The position numbers and the translations under genes were made by a program. A DNA stretch of 35,872 nt from Eubacterium sp. (lineage in GTDB: Bacteria; Bacillota; Clostridia; Eubacteriales; Eubacteriaceae), in contig JAUNGS010000019.1 in NCBI GenBank assembly GCA_030524435.1, forward strand, positions 1 through 35,872. The letters are read 5' to 3'. This document shows positions 8,786-16,977 of this stretch, piece by piece; positions within the stretch are counted from its first letter, which is position 1; every line of letters starts with the position of its first letter. A model generated the notes under the pieces. The model saw nothing but the letters and a program-made list of their open reading frames with translations, had not been told where the DNA came from and did not search any database.

Positions 8786-8791
8786 TGAAGC

Positions 8792-10009
8792 TTAGTCCTG
8801 AATATAGCTTCCCATAAAACGCTGGAGCCTGTCCATGGTCTCGTTGAGCTCTATGGGCGCCGGCAAAAAGACCACCCTGAAGTGATCGGGCTCCGTCCAG
8901 TTAAAGCCAGTGCCCTGGACAATGAGCACCCGCTCCCGTTTCAGAAAATCCAGGGCAAAGCGCACGTCGTCGGTGATGTTAAACCGCGCCGTATCGATTT
9001 TCGGGAAGCAGTACAGGGCACCGTCGGGCTTGACGCAGGAAATGCCGGGAATCTCATTGAGACGCTTGTAGACGATGTTTCTCTGCTCGTAGAGCCTGCC
9101 GCCGGGACGCACCAGATCGTCGATGCTCTGGTAGCCCCCCAGGGAGGTCTGGATGGCGTGCTGAGCCGGAACGTTGGCGCAGAGGCGCATGGTCGCCAGA
9201 ATGTTGATGCCTTCGATGTAATCCCTGGCTGCCTCCCGGTTGCCGCTTAACACCATCCAGCCGACCCTGAAGCCGGGGATGCGGTGGGACTTGGACAGGC
9301 CGTTTAAGGTGACCACCAGGGTGTCCTCGGTGAGGGAGGCCATGGGGATGTGCGCCATCTCGTCGTAGATGATCTGGTCGTAGATCTCGTCGGCAAAGAT
9401 CACCAGGTCGTTTTCCACGGCGATCTTCACAATGCCCTCGAGGATCTCTCTGGGGTATACCGCCCCGGTGGGGTTGTTGGGGTTGATGACGACGATGCCC
9501 TTGGTGTTGGCGTTGACCTTGCTTCTGATGTCGTCGAGGTCCGGGTACCAATTGGAGGCCTCGTCGCAGAGATAGTGGACGGGCTTGCCGCCGGCCAGGC
9601 TGGCGCTGGCGGTCCACAGGGGATAATCCGGCATGGGAATCAAGAGCTCGTCTCCGTCATCCAGAAGGGCCTGGCAGCAGAAGGACACCAGTTCGCTGGA
9701 GCCGTTGCCGATGTAGACATCCTCCTCGCTGAGGTGCATGATCCCCCGGGTCTGGTAATACTGGACAATGGCCTTTCTGGCCGGGAAGATGCCCTTGGAG
9801 TGGCAATAGGCCTCGGAGGTCCTTAAGTTATAGCGGATATCCCGGATAACCTCGTCGGGGGCGTTGAGCTGGAAGGTCGGCGGGTTGCCGGTGTTGAGCA
9901 TGATGATATCGATGCCCTCGGCGGTCATGCGGTTGGCCTCCTCCACCACGGGCCCCCGGATATCGTAGCAGACGTTATCCAGCTTTTGGGATTTCTTAAT
10001 GGTCTTCAC
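8792..10009 (-). CDS. alaA: Alanine-synthesising aminotransferase (AlaA-like)
   Basis: PLP-dependent class I aminotransferase, closely similar along its length, from memory, to E. coli AlaA, which makes alanine from pyruvate and glutamate. Shared segments include KLDNVCYDIRGP, PDYPLWTASASL, INPNNPTGAVY, and the PLP lysine segment NGLSKSHRIPGFRVGW. The open frame extends to 10033, but the AlaA N terminus aligns with a GTG at 10007-10009, preceded by GGAGGGGG. I chose that start (405 residues). It overlaps the end of the upstream regulator gene by 14 bases. Confidence 0.9.
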   Translation of the reverse strand: MKTIKKSQKLDNVCYDIRGPVVEEANRMTAEGIDIIMLNTGNPPTFQLNAPDEVIRDIRYNLRTSEAYCHSKGIFPARKAIVQYYQTRGIMHLSEEDVYIGNGSSELVSFCCQALLDDGDELLIPMPDYPLWTASASLAGGKPVHYLCDEASNWYPDLDDIRSKVNANTKGIVVINPNNPTGAVYPREILEGIVKIAVENDLVIFADEIYDQIIYDEMAHIPMASLTEDTLVVTLNGLSKSHRIPGFRVGWMVLSGNREAARDYIEGINILATMRLCANVPAQHAIQTSLGGYQSIDDLVRPGGRLYEQRNIVYKRLNEIPGISCVKPDGALYCFPKIDTARFNITDDVRFALDFLKRERVLIVQGTGFNWTEPDHFRVVFLPAPIELNETMDRLQRFMGSYIQD

Positions 10010-10304
10010 GGACTTCCCCCTCCTTTTCGGCATAAAGCCGCTCGATGATTCTGCGGTAGCCCATGCCGTGCTTCAGACAGCGGTTGACCCTGCTGATGGT
10101 GGCGGAGCTGGCCCCCGTCAGATTTTCTACGTCGATGAAGGTTTTGCCCTCGTAGAGCAGCAGGGCAATCTGGAAGCGGTTGGCCATATCGTCCATCTCC
10201 TTCAGGGTGCAGATATCCTCCAAAAGGTCGAAGCATTCCTCCTCGGTTTTCAAGGACAAAATCGCCTGGGCCAACGCTGTGTGCTTGGGATCTGTGGTTT
10301 TCAT
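9996..10304 (-). CDS. YerC/YecD family TrpR-like transcriptional regulator
   Basis: A 102-residue protein with the TrpR-superfamily helix-turn-helix: EECFDLLEDICTLKEMDDMANRF, then LLYEGKTFIDVENLTGASSATISRVNRCL. The start is the ATG at 10304 with GTGAGG seven bases upstream; a further four-codon extension would use GTG and lacks a ribosome site. YerC-family proteins are DNA-binding regulators whose targets are mostly unknown. Here it is first in an operon with alaA, so autoregulation or control by amino-acid status is plausible but unproven. A structured leader of about 150 bases precedes it. Confidence 0.88.
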   Translation of the reverse strand: MKTTDPKHTALAQAILSLKTEEECFDLLEDICTLKEMDDMANRFQIALLLYEGKTFIDVENLTGASSATISRVNRCLKHGMGYRRIIERLYAEKEGEVREDH

Positions 10305-10460
10305 CTTATACCTCACTTGCTATTTCCGGGGATACAGCCTCCCCTGTTTTATTTCGATATAACGTCGCCAGCCCTAAGCCTGGCGCTCCGGCAGTATTCT
10401 AAAGCCTCCCACCCCATGCGCAGCGTCTGCCTTGCATCGGGTGGCCATACATTACAACAC
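10305..10460 (-). ncRNA. Structured 5' leader of the yerC-alaA operon, type unrecognised
   Basis: The minus-strand transcript from the 10461-10489 promoter would carry about 150 bases before the yerC start. Three hairpins can be drawn: CCACC…GGTGG with an inner ATGC/GCAT pairing (10409-10444), CGCCAG…CTGGCG (10366-10385), and GGGGA…TCCCC (10327-10343) close to the ribosome site. I checked by eye against T-box, TPP, FMN, cobalamin, lysine, glycine, THF, SAM and ZTP consensus elements and found no convincing match. Confidence 0.4.
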
Positions 10461-10489
10461 AGTATATCACAGTCACTTCAACAAATCAA
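10461..10489 (-). promoter_or_regulatory. Promoter of the yerC-alaA-pspC-tsaE-ispD operon
   Basis: On the minus strand TTGATT (10484-10489) and TATACT (10461-10466) are separated by exactly 17 bases. The stretch from here to the cysS promoter (10490-10628) holds several CCTGG/CCAGG repeats and no gene that I can support. Confidence 0.6.
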
Positions 10490-10626
10490 AGCAACTTCCA
10501 GGTAAAATCCTGGCATTCAGCCTGGTTTAAGCTGCCTGGCTCCCGGGCGGACCAGCTGAGGACGCCTGCCCCCTGGCCGTTTTATCACATTTTTTGATCT
10601 TTGGGTGGGAAATCCTCCGGGCCTAT

Positions 10627-10634
10627 GCTATAAT
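10627..10634 (+). promoter_or_regulatory. Extended -10 promoter of cysS-mrnC
   Basis: TGCTATAAT (TG at 10626-10627, TATAAT at 10629-10634) is an extended -10 element with a poor -35. It lies about 55 bases before the cysS ATG. The leader is too short for a T-box. Confidence 0.5.
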
Positions 10635-10689
10635 AAATAACTGCAAAGATCGGCCCCGGGCCGGTTTTAACCATCATTGGAGGAAGCTC

Positions 10690-12087
10690 ATGAAACTTTA
10701 TAATACACTCACCCAGAAAAAAGAAGAATTCGTCCCCATCGAGCCCGGCAAGGTGCGGATGTATTCCTGCGGCCCCACGGTTTACAACTATTTTCACATC
10801 GGCAACGCCAGACCCTTCATCGTCTTTGACGTGCTGCGCCGCTTTTTGGAATACGTCGGCTACGAGGTAAAATTCGTCCAGAATTTCACCGATGTGGACG
10901 ACAAGATCATCAACCGCAGCCTGGAGGAGGGCATCACCGCCGCCGAGGTAGCCGATAAATACATCGCCGAATACTTCACCGACGCCGACGCCCTGGGCAT
11001 CCGCCGGGCCGACGTCCACCCCAGGGTCAGCGACCACATGCCGGAAATCATCCAGATGATCACAGACCTCATCGACCGCGGCCTGGCCTACAACGTGGAC
11101 GGCAACGTCTACTACCAGGTGGAGCATTTCCACGACTACGGCAAGCTGTCCAAGCAGTCCATCGAGGACTTAAAGTCCGGTGCCCGCATCGACATCAACG
11201 ACGAAAAGCGCAGTCCCTTGGACTTCGCCCTCTGGAAAAAGAAAAAGGAAGGCGAACCCTACTGGGAAAGCCCCTGGGGTGAAGGCCGTCCGGGCTGGCA
11301 CATCGAGTGCTCCGCCATGTCTAGAAAGCATCTGGGCAACACCATCGACATCCACGGTGGCGGCAGAGATTTAATCTTCCCCCACCACGAAAACGAAATC
11401 GCCCAGTCCGAGGGCTCCTGCGGCTGCACCTTCTCCAACTACTGGGTTCACAACGGCTACATCAACATCAACAACGAAAAGATGTCCAAGTCCAAGGGCA
11501 ACTTCTTCACCGTCCGGGACATTGCCAAGCACTACGACTTAGAGGTGGTGCGCATGTTCATGCTCATGGCCCACTACAGAAGCCCCGTCAATTTCAGCGA
11601 TGAGCTCTTGACCCAGGCCCAGAACGCCTTAGAGCGTCTCTACAATGCCAAGTTCCAGATGGCCTTCCTTTTGGAAAAGAATCCCCTGGAGACTGCCACC
11701 GACGAGGAACGCACCTGGATTAAAGCCCTGCCTAAGTACAAGGATGCTTTTGTGGCCGCCATGGAGGACGACCTCAACACCGCCGACGGCATCGCCGCCA
11801 TCTTTGAGCTGGTGAGGGACGCCAACTCCACCCTAAACGAAAATTCCTCCAAGGAAGCCGTGGCCGCCGCCCTGGAGCTCTTCAAGGAGCTCACCGGCGT
11901 CATCGGCATTGCCGTCAAAGAAAAAGAGGATAACCTGGAGGCCGAAATCGAAGAGCTCATCGCCAAACGCCAGGCTGCCAGAAAGGCCAAGGATTTCGCC
12001 CTGGCCGATCAAATCCGCGACGATCTGCTGGCCCGGGGCATCATCCTCGAGGACACCAGAGAAGGTGTGAAATGGAAAAAAGCGTAA
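10690..12087 (+). CDS. cysS: Cysteinyl-tRNA synthetase
   Basis: Class I aminoacyl-tRNA synthetase charging tRNA-Cys. The catalytic HIGH-type motif is HIGN (36-39), the second signature is KMSKS (264-268), and the zinc ligands are Cys27, Cys207, His232 and Glu236. The frame is open from 10594, but GGAGG sits before the ATG at 10690, giving 465 residues, the usual size. The stop overlaps the start of mrnC by 16 bases, so the two are cotranscribed. The cysS-mrnC pair is standard for Firmicutes; the serine acetyltransferase gene often upstream is absent. Confidence 0.97.
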   Translation: MKLYNTLTQKKEEFVPIEPGKVRMYSCGPTVYNYFHIGNARPFIVFDVLRRFLEYVGYEVKFVQNFTDVDDKIINRSLEEGITAAEVADKYIAEYFTDADALGIRRADVHPRVSDHMPEIIQMITDLIDRGLAYNVDGNVYYQVEHFHDYGKLSKQSIEDLKSGARIDINDEKRSPLDFALWKKKKEGEPYWESPWGEGRPGWHIECSAMSRKHLGNTIDIHGGGRDLIFPHHENEIAQSEGSCGCTFSNYWVHNGYININNEKMSKSKGNFFTVRDIAKHYDLEVVRMFMLMAHYRSPVNFSDELLTQAQNALERLYNAKFQMAFLLEKNPLETATDEERTWIKALPKYKDAFVAAMEDDLNTADGIAAIFELVRDANSTLNENSSKEAVAAALELFKELTGVIGIAVKEKEDNLEAEIEELIAKRQAARKAKDFALADQIRDDLLARGIILEDTREGVKWKKA

Positions 12088-12503
12088 AGGAGCTTTTAAA
12101 TAAGGTCTACACCGTCGCCGAGGCCAGGGCCCTGAACCCGCTGACCTTGGCCTACATCGGCGACGGCGTATTTTCCGGTTTCATCAGAAAATACCTGGTG
12201 GCCCAGGGCATCCACAACGTCAACCACCTGACGAAAAAATCCGTGGACTACGTCAAGGCCGACGCCCAGTCGGAAATGATAAGGCTTCTGGCCGACAGCC
12301 TCACCGAGGAGGAGGCCGCCATCGTCCGCCGGGGCCGCAACACCCACTCCCACGCCCCAAAAAACGCCAGGGTCATCGATTATCGCCTGGCCACAGGATT
12401 GGAGGCGTTGGTGGGCTTTCTATCTTTAACGGGACAGGAAGAACGGCTGGAGGCACTGATCGTCTCTGGCATCTGCTCCCTGGAAGCCCAAAAAAATGCG
12501 TAA
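12072..12503 (+). CDS. mrnC: Mini-ribonuclease III
   Basis: Dimeric RNase III-like endonuclease without the double-stranded RNA-binding domain; in Bacillus it matures 23S rRNA. The RNase III catalytic-domain signature is [19 protein letters not shown] near residues 23-42, followed by a second acidic patch [12 protein letters not shown]. The 143 residues match the family. The ATG lies inside the end of cysS, preceded by GAAGGTG, so translation is coupled. It ends at a strong bidirectional terminator. Confidence 0.93.
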   Translation: MEKSVKELLNKVYTVAEARALNPLTLAYIGDGVFSGFIRKYLVAQGIHNVNHLTKKSVDYVKADAQSEMIRLLADSLTEEEAAIVRRGRNTHSHAPKNARVIDYRLATGLEALVGFLSLTGQEERLEALIVSGICSLEAQKNA

Positions 12504-12543
12504 AAAACGAGAGCATCACATTGATGTGATGTTCTCGTTTTTT
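12502..12543. terminator. Bidirectional terminator between mrnC and the ACT-domain gene
   Basis: A long inverted repeat (arms 12502-12521 and 12524-12543, one G-T mismatch) has A-runs on one side and T-runs on the other. It serves as a terminator for both converging genes, directly after the mrnC stop and three bases before the ACT-gene stop. Confidence 0.85.
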
Positions 12544-12545
12544 CT

Positions 12546-12983
12546 TTACCGCATCAACAGCTCGTCTCTGGTCAGCAGCTTGATGTTGGCTTCGCCCGCT
12601 AACAGGGCCTGGATGCGCTCAACGTCGTCCTCCCGCACCTTGAAGATGATGACGGCGTTGGAGGTGTTCTGGGGCAAGAAGGAGTAGGCGTACTCGATGT
12701 TGACCTTGCCGTCGGTGAGCTTTTCTACTAAATCGCTCATTCCGCCGGGCTTGTCACAGATTTCTGCGGCCAGCACCTGGGTTTCATTGGCCATGATGTG
12801 GTTGTCCCGCAGGGCCGCCAGACCCTTGTCGGTGTCCTGTAAAATCAGGCGCACCACGCCGTAGTCGGCGGTTTCTGCAATGGTCAGGGAGCGGATGTTG
12901 ACGTCCGCCTGGGCCAGCACCTTCAGCATGGTGGCCAGCTTTCCTTCCCTGTTCTGTATAAAGGCTGATACCTGTCTTATCAT
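12546..12983 (-). CDS. Tandem ACT-domain protein, probable amino-acid sensor
   Basis: A 145-residue protein made of two ACT domains: residues 1-66 (IRQVSAFIQNREGKLATMLKVL…) and about 67-145 (VLAAEICDKPGGMSDLVEKL…). There is no catalytic domain. ACT domains bind amino acids at dimer interfaces, and stand-alone tandem forms are usually regulatory; the ligand cannot be read from sequence. GGAGG precedes the ATG, and a TTTACA-18-TAAAAT promoter may lie at about 13031-13060. It appears to be a single-gene unit. Confidence 0.88.
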   Translation of the reverse strand: MIRQVSAFIQNREGKLATMLKVLAQADVNIRSLTIAETADYGVVRLILQDTDKGLAALRDNHIMANETQVLAAEICDKPGGMSDLVEKLTDGKVNIEYAYSFLPQNTSNAVIIFKVREDDVERIQALLAGEANIKLLTRDELLMR

Positions 12984-13158
12984 AAATTTTCCTCCTGATC
13001 AAAAATATTTTAAGGTCTGGTTTTTATTTTAACACCCTTTGCTTTCTTTTGTAAATCGCTTTGATAAAAGTTTTGCAAAATCCATAAAAGAATTGCCGTT
13101 TTTCACAATTTCATGACCAGAAAAAACAAAAAATCCGCTTTCACAGCCGCCCTCTCCC

Positions 13159-13187
13159 TTGTAATTCCCCCCAAGATTTTTTATAAT
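13159..13187 (+). promoter_or_regulatory. Promoter of the DUF1846 gene
   Basis: TTGTAA (13159-13164), a 17-base spacer and TATAAT (13182-13187). A terminator-like hairpin follows in the leader. Confidence 0.6.
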
Positions 13188-13194
13188 AGACTAT

Positions 13195-13233
13195 ATCCTG
13201 CCTTCGCACTTCAGCAAACGACGCAGGATTTTT
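13195..13233 (+). promoter_or_regulatory. Terminator-like hairpin in the DUF1846 leader
   Basis: ATCCTGC (13195-13201) and GCAGGAT (13223-13229) are perfect inverted repeats, and TTTTT follows. It lies inside the transcribed leader, about 60 bases before the start codon, where it could attenuate expression. No known riboswitch aptamer is visible between promoter and hairpin. Confidence 0.4.
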
Positions 13234-13292
13234 AAAGTTTACAGCGCATGTATTTTATATTGGAATATAGATTAAGATCCAGGGAGGTACTC

Positions 13293-14780
13293 ATGCAAAG
13301 AATCGGCTTCGACAACGACAAATACCTGACCATGCAGTCCGAGCACATCAGAGAGCGGATGGCTCAGTTCGGCGGCAAGCTCTACATGGAATTCGGCGGC
13401 AAGCTCTTCGACGACTACCATGCGTCCAGGGTGCTGCCGGGCTTTCTTCCGGACAGCAAGCTCAGAATGCTCTTAAAGCTCAAGGATCAGGCAGAAATCG
13501 TCATCGCCGTCAGCGCCTCGGCCATCGACCAGAACAAGCGCCGGGGAGACATCGGCATCACCTACGACCAGGAGGTCCTCAGGCTCATCGACAACTTCCG
13601 CAGCGTAGGCCTCTATGTGGGCAGTGTCGTCGTCACCCAGTACGACGGCCAGGCCTCCGCCGACGCCTTTATCAACCGGCTTAAAAATTTAGGGGTCACC
13701 GCCTACAAGCATTACATCATTCCGGGCTACCCCGCCAACATCCCCCTGATTGTCAGCGAGGAGGGCTACGGTAAAAACGACTATATCCCCACCCAGCGCT
13801 CCCTGGTCATCGTCACGGCCCCGGGGCCCGGCAGCGGAAAAATGGCCACCTGCCTCTCCCAGCTCTACCACGAGCACAAGCGGGGCATCAAGGCTGGCTA
13901 CGCCAAATTTGAGACCTTCCCCATCTGGAACATTCCTTTAAAGCACCCCGTAAACCTGGCCTACGAGGCTGCCACCGCCGACCTCAACGACGTCAACATG
14001 ATCGACCCCTTCCACATGGAGGCCTACGGCAAGGTAGCCATCAATTACAACCGCGACGTGGAGATTTACCCGGTGCTGCGGGCCATCTTTGAAAAAATCT
14101 ACGGCAGCTGCCCCTATGCCTCCCCCACGGACATGGGCGTCAACATGGCGGGCAACTGCATCGTCGACGACGCCGTGGTCTGCCGGGCCTCCTGCGAAGA
14201 AATTATCCGCCGCTACTACAGCGCCCGCTGCGAGGAAACCAAGGGTACAGAAAAAGCCAGCGAAATCGCCAAGCTGGAAAACCTGATGAACCAGGGCGGA
14301 CTCACCGTCAGGGACTACCCCGTGGCCGTGGCCGCCACCAAAACCGAAGCCGAAACCGGCGAGCCCGCCGCCGCCATCGAGCTCCCCGACGGCAAGCTCG
14401 TCATCGGCAAAAACAAATCTCTACTGGGGGCCGCCTCGGCGGTGCTTCTAAACGCCCTGAAGGTGCTGGCGGACATCCCCGACGAGATCGATCTGCTGTC
14501 CTCGGAGGTCATCCGCCCGGTTCAGGATTTAAAGGTGCAGTACCTGGGCAGTCAGAACCCCAGGCTCCACACCGACGAGGTGCTGGTGGCCCTGTCCGTC
14601 AGCGCCGCCAGCGACGAAAACGCCAAGCGGGCCATGGACTGTCTGCCGCTGCTCGGGGGCTGTTCCGCCCACTGCTCCGTCATCCTGTCGCCGGTGGACG
14701 AAGAGACCTTCCAGAAGCTCAACATCAATATCACCTGCGAGCCCCGGTACCAAAACAACAATCTGTACCACAACGCCTAG
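13293..14780 (+). CDS. DUF1846 family protein
   Basis: A 495-residue soluble protein of the DUF1846 family, widespread in Firmicutes and of unknown function; structures are known for family members. Recognisable pieces are the start MQRIGFDNDKYLTMQSEHI, the segment VIAVSASAIDQNKRRGDIGITY, and a P-loop-like stretch VTAPGPGSGKMATCLSQLYHEHKRG near 170-195 that suggests nucleotide binding. The frame is open from 13248, but GGGAGG before the ATG at 13293 sets the start. It is monocistronic and ends at a nested palindromic terminator shared with the converging HD gene. Confidence 0.9.
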   Translation: MQRIGFDNDKYLTMQSEHIRERMAQFGGKLYMEFGGKLFDDYHASRVLPGFLPDSKLRMLLKLKDQAEIVIAVSASAIDQNKRRGDIGITYDQEVLRLIDNFRSVGLYVGSVVVTQYDGQASADAFINRLKNLGVTAYKHYIIPGYPANIPLIVSEEGYGKNDYIPTQRSLVIVTAPGPGSGKMATCLSQLYHEHKRGIKAGYAKFETFPIWNIPLKHPVNLAYEAATADLNDVNMIDPFHMEAYGKVAINYNRDVEIYPVLRAIFEKIYGSCPYASPTDMGVNMAGNCIVDDAVVCRASCEEIIRRYYSARCEETKGTEKASEIAKLENLMNQGGLTVRDYPVAVAATKTEAETGEPAAAIELPDGKLVIGKNKSLLGAASAVLLNALKVLADIPDEIDLLSSEVIRPVQDLKVQYLGSQNPRLHTDEVLVALSVSAASDENAKRAMDCLPLLGGCSAHCSVILSPVDEETFQKLNINITCEPRYQNNNLYHNA

Positions 14781-14800
14781 GTCGTCTTTAAATGCGATAA

Positions 14801-14879
14801 AAAACAGCGTTCTCATTTTGATATCCCCCTTACCAGATTATCTGGTAAGTGATTATATCATTTCGAGAACGCTGTTTTT
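14801..14879. terminator. Nested palindrome acting as bidirectional terminator
   Basis: Outer arms AAAACAGCGTTCTC (14801-14814) and GAGAACGCTGTTTT (14865-14878) enclose a second pair TGATAT (14819-14824) and ATATCA (14855-14860), and an innermost 10-base perfect pair (14829-14838 and 14840-14849). A- and T-runs flank it, so it can terminate both the DUF1846 gene and the opposing HD gene. The three nested arms are more elaborate than an ordinary terminator. Confidence 0.7.
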
Positions 14880-14910
14880 ATTGTCTGCCTACTTCACACG
14901 GAAACTGACT

Positions 14911-15483
14911 CTACTCCCCTGCAAGCCCCAGCTCCTGGGCCGCCGAGCGCATACCTAAAATGGTATCTTCCATAACGTCGTTAAGCTCCAGACCAAGCAT
15001 TTCGCAGCCGCGTTTGACAACCTCCCGGTCTACCCCCGCCGCAAAGCCCTTGCTCTTGAATTTTTTCTTTAAAGATTTGACCTCTAAGGTCATGACGCTT
15101 TTATCCGGGCGCATCAGCACCGCCGCATTGACCAGACCCGTGAGCTCGTCTACGGTGTATAAGGTCTTTTCCATCAGAGATTCGGGCTTGATATCACAGC
15201 AGATACCGTAGCCATGGCTGGCCACGGCGCGGATGATCTCCGGATCGATGCCTTCATCCTTTAAAATTTCCTGGACTTTGATACAATGCTGCTCTGGATA
15301 TTTTTCGTAGTCCAGGTCGTGGAGCAGGCCAACTACGCCCCATTTCTCCACATCCTCACCGTATTTTTGGGCATAATGCCGCATAACGCTCTCCACGGCC
15401 ATGCCGTGCTTAACCAGAGCTTCGCTGTCGTTGTAGCGTTTTAAAAGGGCCAGGGCTTCCTCCCTGGATGGTGTTTTTCCCAT
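14911..15483 (-). CDS. HD-domain protein, predicted hydrolase
   Basis: A 190-residue protein with an HD-superfamily metal-binding core: H (…LVKHGMAVESVM), the HD pair in GLLHDLDYEKYPEQH, and later His in RAVASHGYG. The DLDY segment and overall length match a family of small HD proteins found beside core genes in Clostridia; the substrate is unknown, possibly a nucleotide or phosphoester. An extension to 15492 would need TTG and lacks good spacing, while AGGAG lies nine bases before the ATG at 15483. It starts 12 bases after the aroE stop, so the two form an operon. Confidence 0.85.
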   Translation of the reverse strand: MGKTPSREEALALLKRYNDSEALVKHGMAVESVMRHYAQKYGEDVEKWGVVGLLHDLDYEKYPEQHCIKVQEILKDEGIDPEIIRAVASHGYGICCDIKPESLMEKTLYTVDELTGLVNAAVLMRPDKSVMTLEVKSLKKKFKSKGFAAGVDREVVKRGCEMLGLELNDVMEDTILGMRSAAQELGLAGE

Positions 15484-15495
15484 GATGATCAACTC

Positions 15496-16353
15496 CTATC
15501 TAAAATATTTTTCCTGGATGGCCGCCACGGGCATCTCTCTGCCCGTCCACAGCTTAAAGGCGTGGACCCCCTGCCACAAAAGCATACCCATGCCGTTGAT
15601 GGTTTGACAGCCACAGGCCTCGGCCCGTTTTAAAAGGGCTGTTTTTCTGGGCTCGTAGATGATGTCTGAAACCACCGGACGGCTCTCAAAGACGGCGTCG
15701 TCGGCAATGACCGAGGCCCCGGTGTCCGGCGCCATTCCAATTTTGGTGGCGTTGACAAAGAGGGCGGCTTCGGCCATCTCGCCCTTGAGCTGGTTGGTGT
15801 CGGCCAGGGCGTAGGCTCTGGCCTGACAAGCTGTGCTGGCATTGATGTCGTCGGCAATTTTTCTGGCCTTATCCTCGCTGCGGTTAAAGATCACCAGCTC
15901 CGCCACCCCATCCAGGGCGGCCTGGGCGGCGATGGCCCTGGCGGCACCGCCGGCGCCGGCCATCACCAGCTTTTTCCCGATGACATCGATGCCCGCCTCG
16001 GCCAGCATAGCCATGTAGCCGCTGCCGTCGGTGGTGTAGCCCACCAGGCGGCCGCCCTCGTTGACGACGGTGTTCACCGCCCCCACGATTTTTGCCGCCG
16101 GGGACACCTCGTCCAGCAGATCCATCATGGCGGTTTTGTCGGGCATGGTGAGATTCCATCCCCGGGCCCCCATAGCTTTGAGCCCCGCCACCGCCTCCGG
16201 CAGGGCGGCCTCGTCCACATCAAAGGCCAAATAGGCGTAATCTAATCCCAACAGGCCAAAGGCCTCGTTGTGCATGGCCGGGGAGATGGAGTGCGCCACC
16301 GGGCTGCCCAGCAGGCAGATCAAGCCGGTTTTTCCTGTAATCTGTTCAATCAT
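15496..16353 (-). CDS. aroE: Shikimate/quinate dehydrogenase (AroE/YdiB family)
   Basis: Reduces 3-dehydroshikimate to shikimate with NAD(P)H in the aromatic amino-acid pathway. The substrate site is HSISPAMHNEAF near residues 20-31 and the catalytic lysine lies in NLTMPDKTAM. The dinucleotide site is AGAGGAARAI, and the C-terminal signature is GMGMLLWQG. The MPDK segment and C-terminal LLWQGVHAFKLWTG are more like the YdiB branch, which also accepts quinate, so the exact substrate is uncertain. The frame is open to 16401, but AAAGGA before the ATG at 16353 gives 285 residues, the family's usual size. Confidence 0.92.
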   Translation of the reverse strand: MIEQITGKTGLICLLGSPVAHSISPAMHNEAFGLLGLDYAYLAFDVDEAALPEAVAGLKAMGARGWNLTMPDKTAMMDLLDEVSPAAKIVGAVNTVVNEGGRLVGYTTDGSGYMAMLAEAGIDVIGKKLVMAGAGGAARAIAAQAALDGVAELVIFNRSEDKARKIADDINASTACQARAYALADTNQLKGEMAEAALFVNATKIGMAPDTGASVIADDAVFESRPVVSDIIYEPRKTALLKRAEACGCQTINGMGMLLWQGVHAFKLWTGREMPVAAIQEKYFR

Positions 16354-16451
16354 ATATACTGTAATTCCTTTTTTCTTTTTATTATAGCAAGTTTTTCCCA
16401 TTTTTCAAAACTCTTTACCATTTATTTCCGTTCTTTCCATATTCAATCTGC

Positions 16452-16457
16452 TATACT
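16452..16457 (+). promoter_or_regulatory. Extended -10 promoter of the 92-residue membrane-protein gene
   Basis: TGC directly precedes TATACT (16452-16457), forming an extended -10 element about 45 bases before the ATG. No good -35 box is seen. Confidence 0.4.
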
Positions 16458-16502
16458 TGGAATGTTAGTTTTATAAAATTATTGAGGAAAGGAGAAATTA
16501 CT

Positions 16503-16781
16503 ATGAGCACTCAGAATAGCAGCAAGGGCTTTACCTACGGTATCGCCGCAATCATTTTCTGGGCTGTGACCACCGTCGCCAATCTTTTACGTATCCCCTT
16601 TTTAGGTACCATCACCGGCATCATCGTTCTTGTACTCGGGATCATGGCCTATGTCACCGGCAAAAAGGAATACGCCGCCGACACAGCTAATTCAAAGGCT
16701 AAAACAGGCAAGACCATCGGACTTATCATCATCGTTTTAGATATCATCACCGTCGTCGCCTTCTTTGCCGCTGTCCTTTAA
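16503..16781 (+). CDS. Small membrane protein of unknown function
   Basis: A 92-residue protein with hydrophobic segments at about 13-30, 33-52 and 72-92, joined by a short basic/acidic loop (TGKKEYAADTANSKAKTGK). The pattern resembles DUF4190-like small membrane proteins but I cannot place it firmly. AAAGGAG lies before the ATG at 16503; an extension to 16482 lacks a ribosome site. It stands alone between an extended -10 promoter and its own terminator, and diverges from aroE. Confidence 0.75.
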   Translation: MSTQNSSKGFTYGIAAIIFWAVTTVANLLRIPFLGTITGIIVLVLGIMAYVTGKKEYAADTANSKAKTGKTIGLIIIVLDIITVVAFFAAVL

Positions 16782-16809
16782 TACCAGGTCAGCCCAGGCC
16801 TTTGCAAAA

Positions 16810-16838
16810 CAGCTTCTCTGTTGAGAGGCTGTTTTTTT
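16810..16838 (+). terminator. Terminator of the 92-residue membrane-protein gene
   Basis: CAGCTTCTC (16810-16818) pairs with GAGAGGCTG (16823-16831) with one wobble, and seven T residues follow. Confidence 0.8.
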
Positions 16839-16852
16839 ATGGTCTAGAACAT

Positions 16853-16895
16853 AAAAAAAACGGCGCCGTCCGCAGTGTGGACGCGCCGTTTTGCG
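16853..16895 (-). terminator. Terminator downstream of the 23-codon gene
   Basis: On the minus strand AACGGCGCGTCC pairs, with one bulge, with GGACGGCGCCGTT and is followed by a run of eight T residues. It lies directly after the stop of the small gene at 16906-16977. Confidence 0.8.
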
Positions 16896-16905
16896 CTTGT
16901 ATAAA

Positions 16906-16977
16906 CTAAAACAACAAGGAAACAAAAATTCCCAAGAAGCCTAGTGTGCCAATGCCTAACAAACGATCGTATTTCAT
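16906..16977 (-). CDS. 23-residue single-pass membrane micropeptide
   Basis: ATG at 16977 to TAG at 16906. The product begins MKYDRLLGIGTLGFL and continues with a wholly hydrophobic stretch ending SLLF, giving a basic/polar head and one membrane span. AGGTGA lies six bases before the ATG. Upstream is an AT-rich stretch with a TATACT box (17014-17019) and TTAACT/TATAAA-like elements; downstream is a strong intrinsic terminator. This gene-sized unit with ribosome site, terminator and coherent hydrophobic product supports a true small gene, too short for standard gene finders. Function is unknown; such peptides often bind or regulate a membrane partner. It follows metH by about 130 bases. Confidence 0.65.
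   Translation of the reverse strand: MKYDRLLGIGTLGFLGIFVSLLF

Noticed and set aside
10594..10689. N-terminal extension of CysS
   Set aside because: The CysS family starts at MKLYNTL, a GGAGG ribosome site precedes that ATG, and the extension would run through the promoter.
10635..10689. T-box leader for cysS
   Set aside because: The leader is only about 50 bases and lacks the AGGGTGG antiterminator element.
14801..14879. CRISPR repeat or tRNA-like element
   Set aside because: A single nested palindrome, with no repeat-spacer series and no tRNA arms. I found no CRISPR array, tRNA or rRNA in the window.
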